Notes: generated by a model from the sequence alone, not told the origin. A DNA stretch of 64,000 nucleotides from an uncultured Verrucomicrobiota bacterium (GCA_903907995.1 CAIVQH010000026.1:1-64000), one strand, 5' to 3'; counted from the first letter of the stretch, positions 1 to 9,429 are shown. Translations and numbers: made by a program.

Positions 1-286
1 ACGGCAGCCCGGTTGCCGGGCGCCTGCGGGCCCGCGGCCGCGGTGTGGCGGATGGTCCGCCTCTGATCCTTTTCACGACTTCCGCGGCGGCCTCCGGATC
101 CGGCTTTTCACGATTTCCTCACACCAAGGCCGGTCTGGCTGTGTAACTGCCGTCTCTTCAGGCTGTTTCAGCCTCCTTCAGTGTCTTTCACGATTATCTC
201 GTGGTCACAGGGGAGAGTGAAACTGAGCGGGAGGGCGGATCGTAAGTTCCATCCCCCGTGCTCCCTTTCTCCCCCGCTCTCCGGCC
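1..286. other. Non-coding left edge with a short recurring motif
   Basis: No convincing gene is seen here. The motif TTTCACGA occurs three times, at 71-78, 106-113 and 186-193; the first two copies are preceded by one more T. The third overlaps a small palindrome with arms CACGA and TCGTG at 189-203. The region lies downstream of the oxidoreductase gene that ends at 287. It could be an intergenic repeat or the control region of a gene outside the window. Confidence 0.3.
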
Positions 287-1306
287 CTACTGGGTCGCGG
301 CAATTTGCCGGGTGATTTCAAAGGCGACGTCCAGCGCCGCCTTGGCCTGGGCGCCGGTCACTTTCGGCGTCTGCCGTTCGCGCACGCATTCCACGAAGTG
401 GGCCAGCTCCAGCCGGAGCGGCTCCTCTTTGGCGATCGGGACCGGTTCCCGCACGATCTTCTTCCCGGCGAACTCGCTCACGATGGTGGAGTCCTTCGCC
501 GCGAGGAGCTTCTTCAGCAGCGAACTCTCGCTCTCCCCCTCCCGGGCCAGCCGGTAGATGAAGCCCTCCTGCGCCCGGTAATCCAGGCTGATGTAGCTGG
601 TCTGCTCGCCACCGCTGAACACTCGGATTTTCCGCATGCGCTCCGGGCTGATGCGGCTGGCGGTCAGGTTCGCCACGCACCCGTTGGCAAAGCGCAGGCG
701 CGCGTTCGCAATGTCCTCACTCTTGCTGAGCACCGGGATACCCACCGCATCCACCGCGACGAGGGGCGATTTCACGAAAGCCAGCACCACGTCGAGATCG
801 TGGATCATCAGGTCCAGCACCACACCGACATCCGTGCTGCGTGCCGGAAAGGGTGACAGCCGGTGGCACTCGATAAAACGCGGTTCAGTAGCAACCTTCT
901 CCAGATAGCCAAACACGGGGTTGAAGCGCTCGACATGGCCGACCTGCAGCACCAGCCCCCGGCTCTGCGCCAGTGCGACCAGCTCGGTCGCCTGCGCCGC
1001 GCTGTCCGTCATCGGCTTCTCCACCAGCAGGTGCTTCCCCTGCCCCATCAGCTCCTTTGCGAGTGCGAAATGTGTGGTGGTCGGAGTGACGACGCTGAGC
1101 GCGTCGCTTGCGGCGGCGGCCTCAGCGACATCCGCAAAGGCACGGACACCGTATTTCGCCGCATGCGTGCGCGCGGCCTCGGGATTGACATCGTACACGC
1201 CGGTGAACTCCGCGAGGCCCGCCTTGGCGAGTTCCGCGTAGATCCGCGCGTGCTCTTTTCCGAGCGAGCCCGTGCCCAGCACGGCCACCCTGGGTTTGAC
1301 TGACAT
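287..1306 (-). CDS. Gfo/Idh/MocA family NAD(P)-dependent oxidoreductase
   Basis: Cytosolic sugar or sugar-nucleotide dehydrogenase of 339 residues. The N-terminal Rossmann fold shows GTGSLGKEHA at about residues 10-19. A VEKPM segment near residue 95 carries the family EKP lysine, and VGHVERFNP follows. The C-terminal half has DLMIHDLDVVLAF, typical of the family's second domain. The start at 1306 gives the usual distance to the dinucleotide motif; the frame stays open upstream but that part is not conserved-looking. Relatives with the GHVERFNP and MIHDLD pattern include UDP-GlcNAc 3-dehydrogenases of lipid A synthesis, but the substrate cannot be fixed here. It is divergent from serB. Confidence 0.85.
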   Translation of the reverse strand: MSVKPRVAVLGTGSLGKEHARIYAELAKAGLAEFTGVYDVNPEAARTHAAKYGVRAFADVAEAAAASDALSVVTPTTTHFALAKELMGQGKHLLVEKPMTDSAAQATELVALAQSRGLVLQVGHVERFNPVFGYLEKVATEPRFIECHRLSPFPARSTDVGVVLDLMIHDLDVVLAFVKSPLVAVDAVGIPVLSKSEDIANARLRFANGCVANLTASRISPERMRKIRVFSGGEQTSYISLDYRAQEGFIYRLAREGESESSLLKKLLAAKDSTIVSEFAGKKIVREPVPIAKEEPLRLELAHFVECVRERQTPKVTGAQAKAALDVAFEITRQIAATQ

Positions 1307-1331
1307 GGGTGAAGGCTTGGGGCTCGCCACG

Positions 1332-1352
1332 CAAAGTTCAAAGTTCAAAGTT
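1332..1352. repeat. Heptamer tandem repeat, CAAAGTT x3
   Basis: Three exact head-to-tail copies of CAAAGTT lie between the divergent oxidoreductase and serB genes. Other intergenic gaps in this window hold 7-bp tandem repeats with different unit sequences. Confidence 0.8.
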
Positions 1353-1396
1353 GCCGCACCCGCGACCGCCCGCGCAGCCTTCAGGCCGAAACAGGA

Positions 1397-2230
1397 ATGA
1401 ACGATCTCGTGATCCAGGGCCACGGCCTCACCCCCGACGACGCCCGGGCGCTTCAGCGCGACACCGGTGCGAAGTCCGTCCACACGCCGCGTCCCGGCAT
1501 GGCGCGGTTCATTGACCTCGCGGACCGCGGGCCGGTGGCGCCGTTCTGCACCGCCCGCCGGTTCGATTTCACCTTTCTCGACCGGCCGTTGCACCTCGAC
1601 CAGTTCCGAATCGTGGCGATGGACATGGATTCGACCCTCATCACCATCGAGTGCATTGACGAGATCGCCGACATGGTCGGGGTGAAACCACAGGTCGCCG
1701 CCATCACCGCCGCCGCCATGCGCGGCGAACTGGATTTTCCGTCGGCACTCCGCCGGCGGGTCAGCCTGCTCGCCGGGCTCGACGAAAGCGCGCTGGAGCG
1801 GGTCTATGAGGAACGCCTGCGGCTCTCGCCCGGCGCGGAGAAACTGCTCGCCGCCGCCCGGACCGCCGGCCTGAAAACCCTGCTGGTTTCCGGCGGCTTC
1901 ACCTTTTTTACCGAACGGCTGAAGCACCGGCTGCAACTGGATTACACGCTCGCCAACACACTGGAGGTGAAGGACGGCAAACTCACCGGCCAGGTGCTCG
2001 GCGCCATCGTGGATGCCGACGCCAAGGCCGCGAAGGTCCGCTCAGTCTGTGGCGACATCGGCTGCGACCCCGGCCAGGCCATCGTGCTGGGCGATGGTGC
2101 GAACGATCTCAAAATGATGGCGCTGGCCGGCCTCAGCGTGGCCTTCCGCGCCAAGCCGGTGGTGCAGCAACAGGCCCATGTCGCGCTCAACCACGTCGGG
2201 CTCGATGGCGTGCTGAACCTGTTCGGGTGA
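1397..2230 (+). CDS. serB: Phosphoserine phosphatase SerB
   Basis: HAD-family enzyme of 277 residues that removes phosphate from L-phosphoserine in the last step of serine synthesis. Motif I is DMDSTL at about residues 75-80, with the nucleophile and acid/base aspartates. It is followed by the SerB-type cap start ECIDEIADMVG. Motif II is VSGGFTFFT and motif IV is GDGANDLKM. The roughly 70 residues before motif I fit the short regulatory domain of many SerB proteins. The length is normal. The ATG at 1397 is used. The CDF transporter starts 22 bp downstream, so the two may be cotranscribed. Confidence 0.93.
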   Translation: MNDLVIQGHGLTPDDARALQRDTGAKSVHTPRPGMARFIDLADRGPVAPFCTARRFDFTFLDRPLHLDQFRIVAMDMDSTLITIECIDEIADMVGVKPQVAAITAAAMRGELDFPSALRRRVSLLAGLDESALERVYEERLRLSPGAEKLLAAARTAGLKTLLVSGGFTFFTERLKHRLQLDYTLANTLEVKDGKLTGQVLGAIVDADAKAAKVRSVCGDIGCDPGQAIVLGDGANDLKMMALAGLSVAFRAKPVVQQQAHVALNHVGLDGVLNLFG

Positions 2231-2251
2231 GCACCGGACATTTCTCTCCCC

Positions 2252-3133
2252 ATGCCCGATAGCCGCCTCCAACGCAGCCTGCGCGCGACCTTCCTCGGGA
2301 TGGTTGCCAACGCGCTGCTCGCGGGCGGAAAGCTCTTCGCGGGTCTTGCCGGCAATTCGCATGCGCTCGTCGCGGATGCCGTCGAATCCTTCGCCGACAT
2401 CCTCGGCTCCCTGATTGTCTGGCGCGGGCTGGTGGTCGCCTCGAAGCCGGCGGATGCCGATCATCCCTACGGCCACGGCAAGGCTGAGCCCATCGCGGCC
2501 GCGGTCATTTCCACCATGCTGCTGCTGGCTGCCGTCGGCATCGCCACCCATTCGATCCGCACCATGTTCGAGCCGGGGCCCGGTCCGCGCCCCTTCACGC
2601 TGGCGGTGCTGGTCATCGTGATCGTCGTGAAGGAAGTCCTCTTCCGCTACGTGCGCAAGGAAGGCCAGGCGACCAACAGCTCTGCCGTGCAGACCGACGC
2701 GTGGCACCATCGCAGCGACGCCATCACCTCGCTGGCCGCCGCCATCGGCATCAGCATCGCCCTGATCGGCGGACCCCAATACGCCAGCGCGGATGGCATC
2801 GCCGCCATTGTTGCCGCCAGCATCATCGCGTGGAACGGTTGGTCGTTGCTGCGGCCGGCCTTGGAGGAGCTGATGGACGCCACACCCGATCCGCTCCTGA
2901 CCGAACGCATCCGCGCCATCGCGGCAGGGGTAGCCGACGTGGATGCGGTGGAAAAATGTTTCGCCCGCAAGATGGGCTACCAGGTCCTGGTGGACATGCA
3001 CGTCCATGTCGATCCCGAGATGAGCGTCGAACGCTCCCACCGCATCGCCCACGCGGTGAAGGATGCCATTCGCCACGAACTCCCCCACGTCCACGACGTG
3101 CTCGTTCACATCGAGCCATCAAGGCGGGGGTGA
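2252..3133 (+). CDS. Cation diffusion facilitator family transporter
   Basis: Inner-membrane divalent metal/proton antiporter of 293 residues, normal for the CDF family. The second membrane helix carries HALVADAVESFADILGS. It is followed by the loop DHPYGHGKAE and a later helix with WHHRSDAITSLAA, which supply the paired His/Asp metal site. Several further hydrophobic helices precede a C-terminal cytoplasmic ferredoxin-like domain (about residues 205-290) ending in DVLVHIEP. Zinc, iron or manganese are likely substrates; the sequence does not decide. It lies directly behind serB. Confidence 0.92.
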   Translation: MPDSRLQRSLRATFLGMVANALLAGGKLFAGLAGNSHALVADAVESFADILGSLIVWRGLVVASKPADADHPYGHGKAEPIAAAVISTMLLLAAVGIATHSIRTMFEPGPGPRPFTLAVLVIVIVVKEVLFRYVRKEGQATNSSAVQTDAWHHRSDAITSLAAAIGISIALIGGPQYASADGIAAIVAASIIAWNGWSLLRPALEELMDATPDPLLTERIRAIAAGVADVDAVEKCFARKMGYQVLVDMHVHVDPEMSVERSHRIAHAVKDAIRHELPHVHDVLVHIEPSRRG

Positions 3134-3161
3134 TTTCGAGTTTCGAGTTTCGAGTTTCGAA
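3134..3161. repeat. Heptamer tandem repeat, TTTCGAG x4
   Basis: Three exact copies and one copy with a last-base change lie immediately after the CDF stop codon. The unit is again 7 bp. Confidence 0.85.
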
Positions 3162-3214
3162 TGACGAGGGGGCCGGTGCTTTCGAAAGCACCAATCCAAC
3201 CGGGCCGACAAAAC

Positions 3215-4024
3215 TCAGTTCGTCTCCTTCGACCGCCGCACCAGCTCGGCGTGTCCGAGGAAGATCGCCCCGTCATCAAACGCCCCGCCCCGCACGGCGA
3301 AGGTCACATGCTCCCCCGCCTCGAAGAGCAGCCGCTCGTATCGGCTGGTGCCGCCGAAGAATCGCCGGCCTTCCGCCTTCGTGTAAAACTTGGGGTATTC
3401 CTCCGGCACCTTCCACTCGATGACCACGCGCAGATTCCGGTCCGGCGACACGCACAGCACTTTGACGTAGCGGCCCACCAACCGGTCCTCGATGCGCTCG
3501 ACGATGCCTTCGAGCAGGAACTCACGGCCCTGGTACCGCGCCACTGCGGCATTCGGCTCCGTGCGGTAGTGGTTCACGAGGTCAAACACGTTCACCACCT
3601 CGCCCTGGTGGAGCGGCGGCAGTTGGGCCGCCGGCCGCGTGAGTGGCAGGTCTTTCCAGAGCTCATGGTTGTCCGGCGCCGTCACCGGCTGATGAGCCTG
3701 CGCCACCGCCCTTTCGGCGGTGGCCTGGGCGGCAGCCGCCTCACCTCGGGCAGCCGCCAGTTCGGCCTTGAGCCGCTCCACTTCGGCGGTCTTGCGCCGC
3801 AGCGCGACAATCGGATCAAAGTGGAATCGCCGTTGCAGATCCGGCGGCAGGTCATGGAGGTAGATGTGCTCAACGCCATCATGGTGCTTCACGAGGACCC
3901 GCTCCTCATCGGCCTCGGAGAACACGACGCGACGCAGCACCCGGCCATCGACCGTGGTCAGGTCCTCGGCGGACAACGCGAGTGCCAATCCAAGCCAAAT
4001 TCCCCAGCACGCCAGCCTGTTCAT
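3215..4024 (-). CDS. Secreted protein with coiled coil and OB-fold-like C-terminus
   Basis: Exported protein of 269 residues with no assigned function. An N-terminal signal peptide (about residues 1-19, hydrophobic [16 protein letters not shown]) precedes a small beta segment with [12 protein letters not shown]. This pattern is common in verrucomicrobial secreted proteins. Residues about 75-110 form an Ala/Glu-rich coiled coil. The C-terminal half ([22 protein letters not shown] onward) resembles a tRNA-anti-like OB fold. It is convergent with the CDF gene and divergent from argG. Confidence 0.6.
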   Translation of the reverse strand: MNRLACWGIWLGLALALSAEDLTTVDGRVLRRVVFSEADEERVLVKHHDGVEHIYLHDLPPDLQRRFHFDPIVALRRKTAEVERLKAELAAARGEAAAAQATAERAVAQAHQPVTAPDNHELWKDLPLTRPAAQLPPLHQGEVVNVFDLVNHYRTEPNAAVARYQGREFLLEGIVERIEDRLVGRYVKVLCVSPDRNLRVVIEWKVPEEYPKFYTKAEGRRFFGGTSRYERLLFEAGEHVTFAVRGGAFDDGAIFLGHAELVRRSKETN

Positions 4025-4203
4025 GCGCGAAGCGAACCAACCGCGCCAGTGGCCGTCAATGGGACAGGGAGCGGTTTGAGCCAGTAGGTCAGTGGGTCAG
4101 GGAAGGAGGTGAAATCCGGGGAGCTCCTGACTCCCGTCTCCGGTCTCCTCGTGAAAATTTCCCCTTCCCCGCGCCGCGCGCTCTCGCATCATCCGCCCGC
4201 CTA

Positions 4204-5454
4204 ATGAAAATCGTTCTCGCTTACTCCGGCGGCCTCGACACCTCGGTGCTGCTCTCGTGGATCAAAGACACCTACGGCAACGCCGAGATGATCGCCTTCT
4301 GCGCCAACATCGGCCAGGAAGACGAGCTGAAGGGCCTCGAAAAGAAGGCCAAGAAGACCGGCGCCTCCAAGATCTACATCGACGACCTCCAGGAGGAATT
4401 CGCCCGCGACTTCATCTACCCGATGCTCCGCGCCGGCGCGATCTATGAGGGCCAGTATTTCCTCGGCACCAGCATCGCCCGTCCGCTCATCGCCAAGCGC
4501 ATGGTCGAGATCGCCAAGGCGGAGGGCGCGGATGCCATCGCCCACGGCGCCACCGGCAAGGGCAATGACCAGGTCCGCTTTGAGCTCACCGCCGCCGCGC
4601 TCGCCCCCGAGCTTCAGATCATCGCCCCGTGGCGCGACGAGCGTTACCGCAAGGATTTCCCCGGCCGCCAGGCCATGATCGACTACTGCGCCGCCAAGGG
4701 CATTCCTGTGCAGGCCAGCGCCAAGAAGCCGTACTCGATGGATCGCAACCTCCTGCACATCTCCTACGAGGCCGGCATCCTGGAAGACCCGTGGTACGAC
4801 TCCTTCGACCTGAAGAACCGCGAGTATTTCACCACCCTTTCCGTCCTGCCCGAAGACGCGCCGGACAAGCCGGAATACGTCACGCTCGAATTTGTGAAGG
4901 GCGATTGCGTGGCCGTGAATGGCAAGCAGCTCACACCGCTCCAGGTCATGAAGACGCTGAACAAGATCGGCGGCAAACACGGCGTCGGCCGCGTGGACAT
5001 GGTCGAGAACCGCTTCGTGGGCATGAAGAGCCGCGGCGTGTACGAGACCCCCGGCGGCAGCATCCTGCACTACGCGCACCGCCAAATGGAGAGCCTGACC
5101 ATGGACCGCGAGGTCATGCACCAGCGCGATGGGTTCATCCCGAAGTATGCGGAACTGGTGTACAACGGCTTCTGGTACGCCCCGGAGCGCCTCGCCCTTC
5201 AGGCCTATGTCGAGGAGAGCCAGAAGAACGTCACCGGCACCGTCCGTGTGAAGCTCTACAAGGGCGGCCTGTACGTGGCGGGCCGCAAGAGCCCGTTCAG
5301 CATGTACAACCCGCACATCGCCACGATGGAGGCCGACCCGACCAAGGCTTACAATCAGGACGACGCCACCGGCTTCATCCGCCTGAACGGCCTGCGCCTG
5401 CGGGTAAACTCGACCGTGAACGGCGCGGCCAACCTCGAGAAGCTGAAGGGCTGA
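4204..5454 (+). CDS. argG: Argininosuccinate synthase
   Basis: ATP-dependent ligation of citrulline and aspartate in arginine biosynthesis; cytosolic, 416 residues as expected. The N-terminal ATP pyrophosphatase P-loop is [12 protein letters not shown] (about residues 5-16). Other family blocks are [13 protein letters not shown], the IIAPWRD segment and the [15 protein letters not shown] substrate region. The frame is open far upstream, but ATG 4204 starts the protein at the family-typical [10 protein letters not shown]. No strong Shine-Dalgarno is visible. A terminator follows the stop codon. Confidence 0.96.
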   Translation: MKIVLAYSGGLDTSVLLSWIKDTYGNAEMIAFCANIGQEDELKGLEKKAKKTGASKIYIDDLQEEFARDFIYPMLRAGAIYEGQYFLGTSIARPLIAKRMVEIAKAEGADAIAHGATGKGNDQVRFELTAAALAPELQIIAPWRDERYRKDFPGRQAMIDYCAAKGIPVQASAKKPYSMDRNLLHISYEAGILEDPWYDSFDLKNREYFTTLSVLPEDAPDKPEYVTLEFVKGDCVAVNGKQLTPLQVMKTLNKIGGKHGVGRVDMVENRFVGMKSRGVYETPGGSILHYAHRQMESLTMDREVMHQRDGFIPKYAELVYNGFWYAPERLALQAYVEESQKNVTGTVRVKLYKGGLYVAGRKSPFSMYNPHIATMEADPTKAYNQDDATGFIRLNGLRLRVNSTVNGAANLEKLKG

Positions 5455-5467
5455 CTTTCCTTTTTCC

Positions 5468-5505
5468 AAGACCGGGCCGGGCCTCCCCGCCCGGTCTTTT
5501 CTTTT
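5468..5505 (+). terminator. Rho-independent terminator after argG
   Basis: Inverted repeat AAGACCGGGC (5468-5477) and GCCCGGTCTT (5489-5498) with an 11-nt loop, followed by a T-rich run. It begins 14 bp after the argG stop. Confidence 0.85.
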
Positions 5506-5696
5506 TCACCCCAGGAAAATGTCCGGCTTCAGCCGATGTTCTCTCCGGGACCGGACCGCAAACGGGGTGAACCGACCGACCGCCCAATCCGTTCCGTACC
5601 GTGCGTTGGTCGAAACCGGGGAGAAACCCCGGATCAATAAATTCGGGCCAGATTGGCTGGGCGGGCCGGGCGGTTGAAAGGGAGGAGCGCGGGCCG

Positions 5697-6137
5697 CTAT
5701 TCGATGGGGATCTGCTGGTGGCTTTCGATGACTCCGGTGCTGATGGCGTAGCGGGTCAGCCCGGCGGTGTCATGGATGGCGAGCTTCTTCATCAGGTGCT
5801 CGCGATGCTTCTCAACCGTCTTGATGCCGATGCCGAGCTCGCTCGCGGTTTCCTTGTTGGCCTTGCCTTCGGCAATCAGTTGCAGGACCTCCATCTCGCG
5901 CGCGGTCAGTTCAGTGGACTTGCTCCTGGGCGCGCCCTTGGAATTGAGTTCCTGCGCATTCAGCTTGCCCATCCGCGCCGAAACCTCTGCGCTGAAGAAC
6001 CGCCTGCCCTGGTGGACCTCGCGGATCGCGTCGCAGACGACATGGCTGGAGGACTGCTTGAGCAGAAAACCCCAGGCACCGACCTCGATCGCCCTTTGCA
6101 CGTAGGCGTCATCGCTATGGGCGGAGAGCACTCCCAA
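5697..6137 (-). pseudogene. 5'-truncated LuxR/NarL-type response regulator
   Basis: Only the C-terminal part of a two-component response regulator is present. The frame opens with GVLSAHSDDAYVQRA, the fourth strand of a receiver domain, then GAWGFLLKQSS with the conserved switch lysine. A linker and a LuxR-type helix-turn-helix follow (ELTAREMEVLQLIAEG to KTVEKHREHLMKKL). The first roughly 70-80 receiver residues, including the acidic pocket and phosphoacceptor Asp, are absent. The only start in frame is TTG at 6137. Six bases upstream the AsmA-like gene ends. This looks like a remnant left by deletion; expression as a stand-alone DNA-binding protein cannot be excluded. Confidence 0.75.
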
Positions 6138-6142
6138 CGGAC

Positions 6143-6835
6143 CTATTTCAGGTTGCCGCTGAGCATGAGCTTGATGACCAGCGGCATGAGGTCGGCCTCG
6201 GTGCGAACGTTGCGGAGCACCTCGTTGCGCAGGCCGAGGCGGATCACGTTGGTGTGGCCGGGCTGGCGCAGGTCCACCGTGGTGACCTGCCCCAGCGTGA
6301 CGGTCAGCTTGTCGATGCCGGTGAAGTTCAGTTTGGAAATCTTGTTCGTCTGCGAGTCCGACAGCTTCTTCAGGCCGCCGCCCAGTGACAGGAGATTGGT
6401 GCGCCCCCGGGCGTCGATCACGATGCCGATTTCGGCCAGGTTTACGCGGACTTCCTTCAGGTGCAGCGCGTTGGTCACCGCGGCGGCCGGGTCGTAGGCC
6501 ACGTAGAATTCCGGCAAATCCAGCATCGGCCCGCCGCCAAACGCGGGCGGATTGAGGAGGCGCAATTGTTCGACGTGGAACATTCCCTGCCGGAAGCCGA
6601 CCTGCACCCGCTCGATCTGGACGTCGCCGCCGGTCGCGCGGCTCAGGGCGATCATCATCGAGCGCTTCACCAGCCAGTCAAAGCTGGCCACGAGCGCCAC
6701 GAGCGCTACGAGGGCGATCCCGCACAGCACCAGCAGCACGCGGATGACCTTCCAAAGGCGCGCCGTCGGCGTCGGCGTTGACGGCGGTGGCGTCGCGCTC
6801 AAAGCGAGATGTCCTCGGGACGGACCTCCAGACAC
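6143..6835 (-). CDS. AsmA/DUF748-like membrane-anchored protein
   Basis: Protein of 230 residues with an N-terminal membrane anchor (about 30-50, VLLVLCGIALVALVALVASF). A periplasmic part follows, with ALSRATGGDVQIERVQVGF and LPEFYVAYDPAAA, the beta-strand pattern of AsmA-like outer-membrane biogenesis proteins. The exact role is unknown. The start overlaps the end of the upstream 203-residue gene (6799-6835), so the two are probably translated from one message. Its 3' end abuts the response regulator remnant, and the protein itself may be shortened. Confidence 0.6.
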   Translation of the reverse strand: MSGGPSRGHLALSATPPPSTPTPTARLWKVIRVLLVLCGIALVALVALVASFDWLVKRSMMIALSRATGGDVQIERVQVGFRQGMFHVEQLRLLNPPAFGGGPMLDLPEFYVAYDPAAAVTNALHLKEVRVNLAEIGIVIDARGRTNLLSLGGGLKKLSDSQTNKISKLNFTGIDKLTVTLGQVTTVDLRQPGHTNVIRLGLRNEVLRNVRTEADLMPLVIKLMLSGNLK

Positions 6836-7410
6836 TCATCCTGATCCTCCCAGACGGCGGCCGGATGATGGTCGAGCAGGATCGGCACGAGATCGTGCGC
6901 GGCATCGGCGAGAAGTTTCTCGGCCTGTTGCGCGGCGTTCTCAAACGCGGCGTCGTAGTCGCGGACCTTCTTGCGACGCTTGTCGTCCCAGTGGGCCACA
7001 TCGTGGACGGGCCGGTAGGATTCGGCCCAGAGCCGGAATTTGTTCTGCAGGTCGGCGGGCAGATCGACAAACGCCTGGCAGCTCTCGCCGCAGTGCTGGC
7101 AGATGAGCCCGTTGTCGGCGATGTCGCGGGTGAAGAGGGGCAGGACCGGCGCGCGGCAGCAGGGAGCTTCGAGGTAGCCGGCGGGCATGTTCACGAGCCG
7201 CTTCAGCCAGACCTGGCGGTCATGGGCCAATTGGGCCGCGAGCCGGTAGGCCCCCACCAGCGGATGCGACAGCCGCCAGACGCGGCCGTGCAACTGCCCG
7301 AGCGTCTGGGCGCACCAGCGGGCGAGCGTGAGATCGTCGAACTCGCGGAAGGAAAGCGCGTACTCCTTCCACAGACGGTCCAACGGCGAATCTTCCTTCG
7401 ACTCAGGCAT
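6799..7410 (-). CDS. Conserved hypothetical protein with paired cysteines
   Basis: Protein of 203 residues that I do not recognise. It is mostly helical and soluble. Cysteines at C84-C85 and C104-x2-C107 with C111 suggest a small zinc knuckle. Its ATG lies inside the 16-bp direct repeat that bounds the integrated element. The element has therefore replaced the DNA immediately upstream of the start codon, and the original upstream sequence should now be found after 15718. Transcription may be altered or lost. The coding region itself is intact. Confidence 0.7.
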   Translation of the reverse strand: MPESKEDSPLDRLWKEYALSFREFDDLTLARWCAQTLGQLHGRVWRLSHPLVGAYRLAAQLAHDRQVWLKRLVNMPAGYLEAPCCRAPVLPLFTRDIADNGLICQHCGESCQAFVDLPADLQNKFRLWAESYRPVHDVAHWDDKRRKKVRDYDAAFENAAQQAEKLLADAAHDLVPILLDHHPAAVWEDQDECLEVRPEDISL

Positions 7411-7411
7411 G
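7396..7411. repeat. Left 16-bp direct repeat (candidate attL core)
   Basis: CTTCGACTCAGGCATG occurs here and again, exactly, at 15703-15718. The copies bracket an AT-richer block that has a tyrosine integrase gene close to the left copy. This is the arrangement expected for attL and attR. Confidence 0.7.
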
Positions 7412-7488
7412 TTTTTACGGCGGTTTTCGGTGCAATTAGCGTGTTTTCAACGGGTTATGGAGGCGTCAGAACGACGAAAGAACCATTT

Positions 7489-7509
7489 CGCTAACAAACC
7501 GCTAACAAG
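7489..7509. repeat. Element-internal doublet near the left end
   Basis: CGCTAACAA is repeated back to back, the second copy extending to CCGCTAACAAG (7499-7509). A near-identical doublet lies near the right end (15515-15534). These may be integrase arm-type or accessory sites. Confidence 0.5.
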
Positions 7510-7628
7510 TTTCCGTGCGGCGGAATCTGCGGCAGAAACCGAAGACAGGCAACATCCAATGAAAAAAGTGAATGTGTCATTATTGATCCATTGCGTAGGG
7601 CGTAAACAATGTGATAAGATGCCTGCTT

Positions 7629-8792
7629 ATGATTAAGAAACAAAAAACAATCAGGAAGTCATTTCCAAAGGTAAACAAATACAGCAACCGGGACCGATTC
7701 TTTTACGTTGTGGATTCCCGTTCCAAGCTTTACGGAACCAAATCACAATTGCGTTTTTACTCGGAAGCCGAAGCAATACGGAAGGCTGATGAAATCCAAT
7801 CCAAGCTGGTGACGGAAGGAACCCTTGCACTTCGGGTGAAGTCGGATGCTGAAAATATCCGATTGAAGAGTTTGGAAGATGGATTGCCAGCCGGGATCAC
7901 GCTTGAATCAGTCCTGAACCGTTTCAAAGAGGAACAAGCAAAACAAACACGATTATCTTTTCCCGAAGTTGAACCGCTGGTCAATGAATGGTATCTTCAC
8001 AAAGAAAACAATGTATTGAATCCAATCACCAAAGGAGCACTTCGGGACTGCAAATCATATTGCGTTTGGATCAATGCTCATTGGGGGAAGCTCAAATGCA
8101 ATGAAGTGACACAGGCAATGGTTGAAGCTGCCATTTCTGAAAAGCAAGGAACGAAGGGAACCACGAAAAGAAAATATCTGCTGCACGTAAGCAGTTTCTA
8201 CAAATGGCTGATTGAGAAAAAACAGATTCCGATTCCCAATCCGGCCAAGGGCATAGACATTGCCATTGAAGAAACCATTATTCAGATTTATTCAATCGAA
8301 GACATTCGCCGGATGTTGGAATATACGGAACAGAACGCGCCACATATGGCTTGCTTCTTTGTACTGTGTACGTGGGTTGGCGCTAGACCGTCAGAGTGTT
8401 ACCGGATGACTTGGGCGGACGTGAGCTTTGAAAATTCTGAAATCGCCGTTGATCCCGAGGGGAAGACAGGGGCGCGCTATATCCACGCTGAACCGGTAAT
8501 CATGGAATATCTGAAAAAGCGCAAGGAAGCATCGCCGGATATGCCGTTGGTTCCGAAATATGCTGAGAATCAGGACACGTTGTTCCGTGCCAAAATAAGA
8601 AGAGACTTGCCTTTGAAATGGATTCACAGCGGTTTGCGCCATAACGCGGTAACCTACTTCTACGCAGTCCATAAGGACTGGGAAAAGGTGGAATTCCGCT
8701 TTGGTCACGACAAAGGAACATCCCGGAAGCACTACATGCGGCCAATATCCAAAGAGACGGTGGACACGTTTTGGAACATGCTTTCAAAATAA
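7629..8792 (+). CDS. Tyrosine recombinase / integrase
   Basis: Site-specific recombinase of 387 residues that would integrate and excise the surrounding element. An N-terminal arm and a SAM-like core-binding domain (about 110-215) precede the catalytic domain. Its residues can be read as R253 (GARPSE), the SGLRH block (R337, H338), GH at 359-360 and nucleophile Y369 (RKHYM). The histidine usually three residues before the second arginine is serine here; integrases with an NGLRH-type box show similar change. ATG 7629 is chosen over an in-frame GTG at 7611; neither has a clear ribosome site. It is adjacent to the left direct repeat. Confidence 0.9.
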   Translation: MIKKQKTIRKSFPKVNKYSNRDRFFYVVDSRSKLYGTKSQLRFYSEAEAIRKADEIQSKLVTEGTLALRVKSDAENIRLKSLEDGLPAGITLESVLNRFKEEQAKQTRLSFPEVEPLVNEWYLHKENNVLNPITKGALRDCKSYCVWINAHWGKLKCNEVTQAMVEAAISEKQGTKGTTKRKYLLHVSSFYKWLIEKKQIPIPNPAKGIDIAIEETIIQIYSIEDIRRMLEYTEQNAPHMACFFVLCTWVGARPSECYRMTWADVSFENSEIAVDPEGKTGARYIHAEPVIMEYLKKRKEASPDMPLVPKYAENQDTLFRAKIRRDLPLKWIHSGLRHNAVTYFYAVHKDWEKVEFRFGHDKGTSRKHYMRPISKETVDTFWNMLSK

Positions 8793-8877
8793 CTATTGAC
8801 GATTGAATCAATCAAAACGTACATCTCGCCGCGCAAATCACTGGCACGGTTCAAATCATCACAATAAAACAATACAC

Positions 8878-9429
8878 ATGAGCAAAAACACAAAGAAGGC
8901 TGCCGCAGTTGCTCCCCCTGTCGTCGAAACACCGGTTGCCGCTCCCGTGGTTGCGGCGGTTGTCGAAACACCAGTTGAAAAGTCCGCATTTGAAAAGTAT
9001 GCCGAAGAAATCACCGCGAAGGCTGCGCTTGTGGTTCAACTCGCACCGTTTCAAAAGGCGGTCACAGAATTGAAAGCCAAGCTGGTCTTGGCTGAAAAGG
9101 AACTGGCGAACAAGCAAGCCGAAATCGGATTCAAGATGCCGGAACCGGAACCGGAACCGTCAACGAAGTCGGCCAAGGGCGGGAGCAAGGGCAAGAAGGT
9201 CATTAAGAAACTGGCCGAACTGACCAAGAAACAAAAGGCACGACGGGAAGCGATTTTGAAAGCAATTGCCGACATCGGCAAACCGGCATCGAACACTGAT
9301 ATTGCGGCGCAAATCGGGGAGGACAAAGCAACCGTGTTCGTTCACTTCAACACCACCGACATCAAATCCTATTTGGACGAGACAACTGGGGCCGATGGCC
9401 GGACGCTGCTTTACACCGTAAAAAAGTAA
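8878..9429 (+). CDS. Hypothetical protein with coiled coil and winged-helix-like end
   Basis: Protein of 183 residues. The N-terminus is Ala/Val/Pro-rich low complexity (about 8-35). A coiled coil with KAKLVLAEKELANKQAEIG follows, then a Pro/Glu hinge and a Lys-rich basic patch near residue 105. The C-terminal 75 residues (RREAILKAIADIGKPASNTDIAAQIG) look like a winged helix. It may bind DNA, perhaps as a nucleoid or excision factor for the element; this is inference. ATG 8878 follows an A-rich leader. It lies 85 bp after the integrase and ends before a strong terminator. Confidence 0.65.
   Translation: MSKNTKKAAAVAPPVVETPVAAPVVAAVVETPVEKSAFEKYAEEITAKAALVVQLAPFQKAVTELKAKLVLAEKELANKQAEIGFKMPEPEPEPSTKSAKGGSKGKKVIKKLAELTKKQKARREAILKAIADIGKPASNTDIAAQIGEDKATVFVHFNTTDIKSYLDETTGADGRTLLYTVKK

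Noticed and set aside
1307-1936. Upstream extension of the oxidoreductase frame
   Set aside because: Runs antisense through serB; the family N-terminus begins at 1306.
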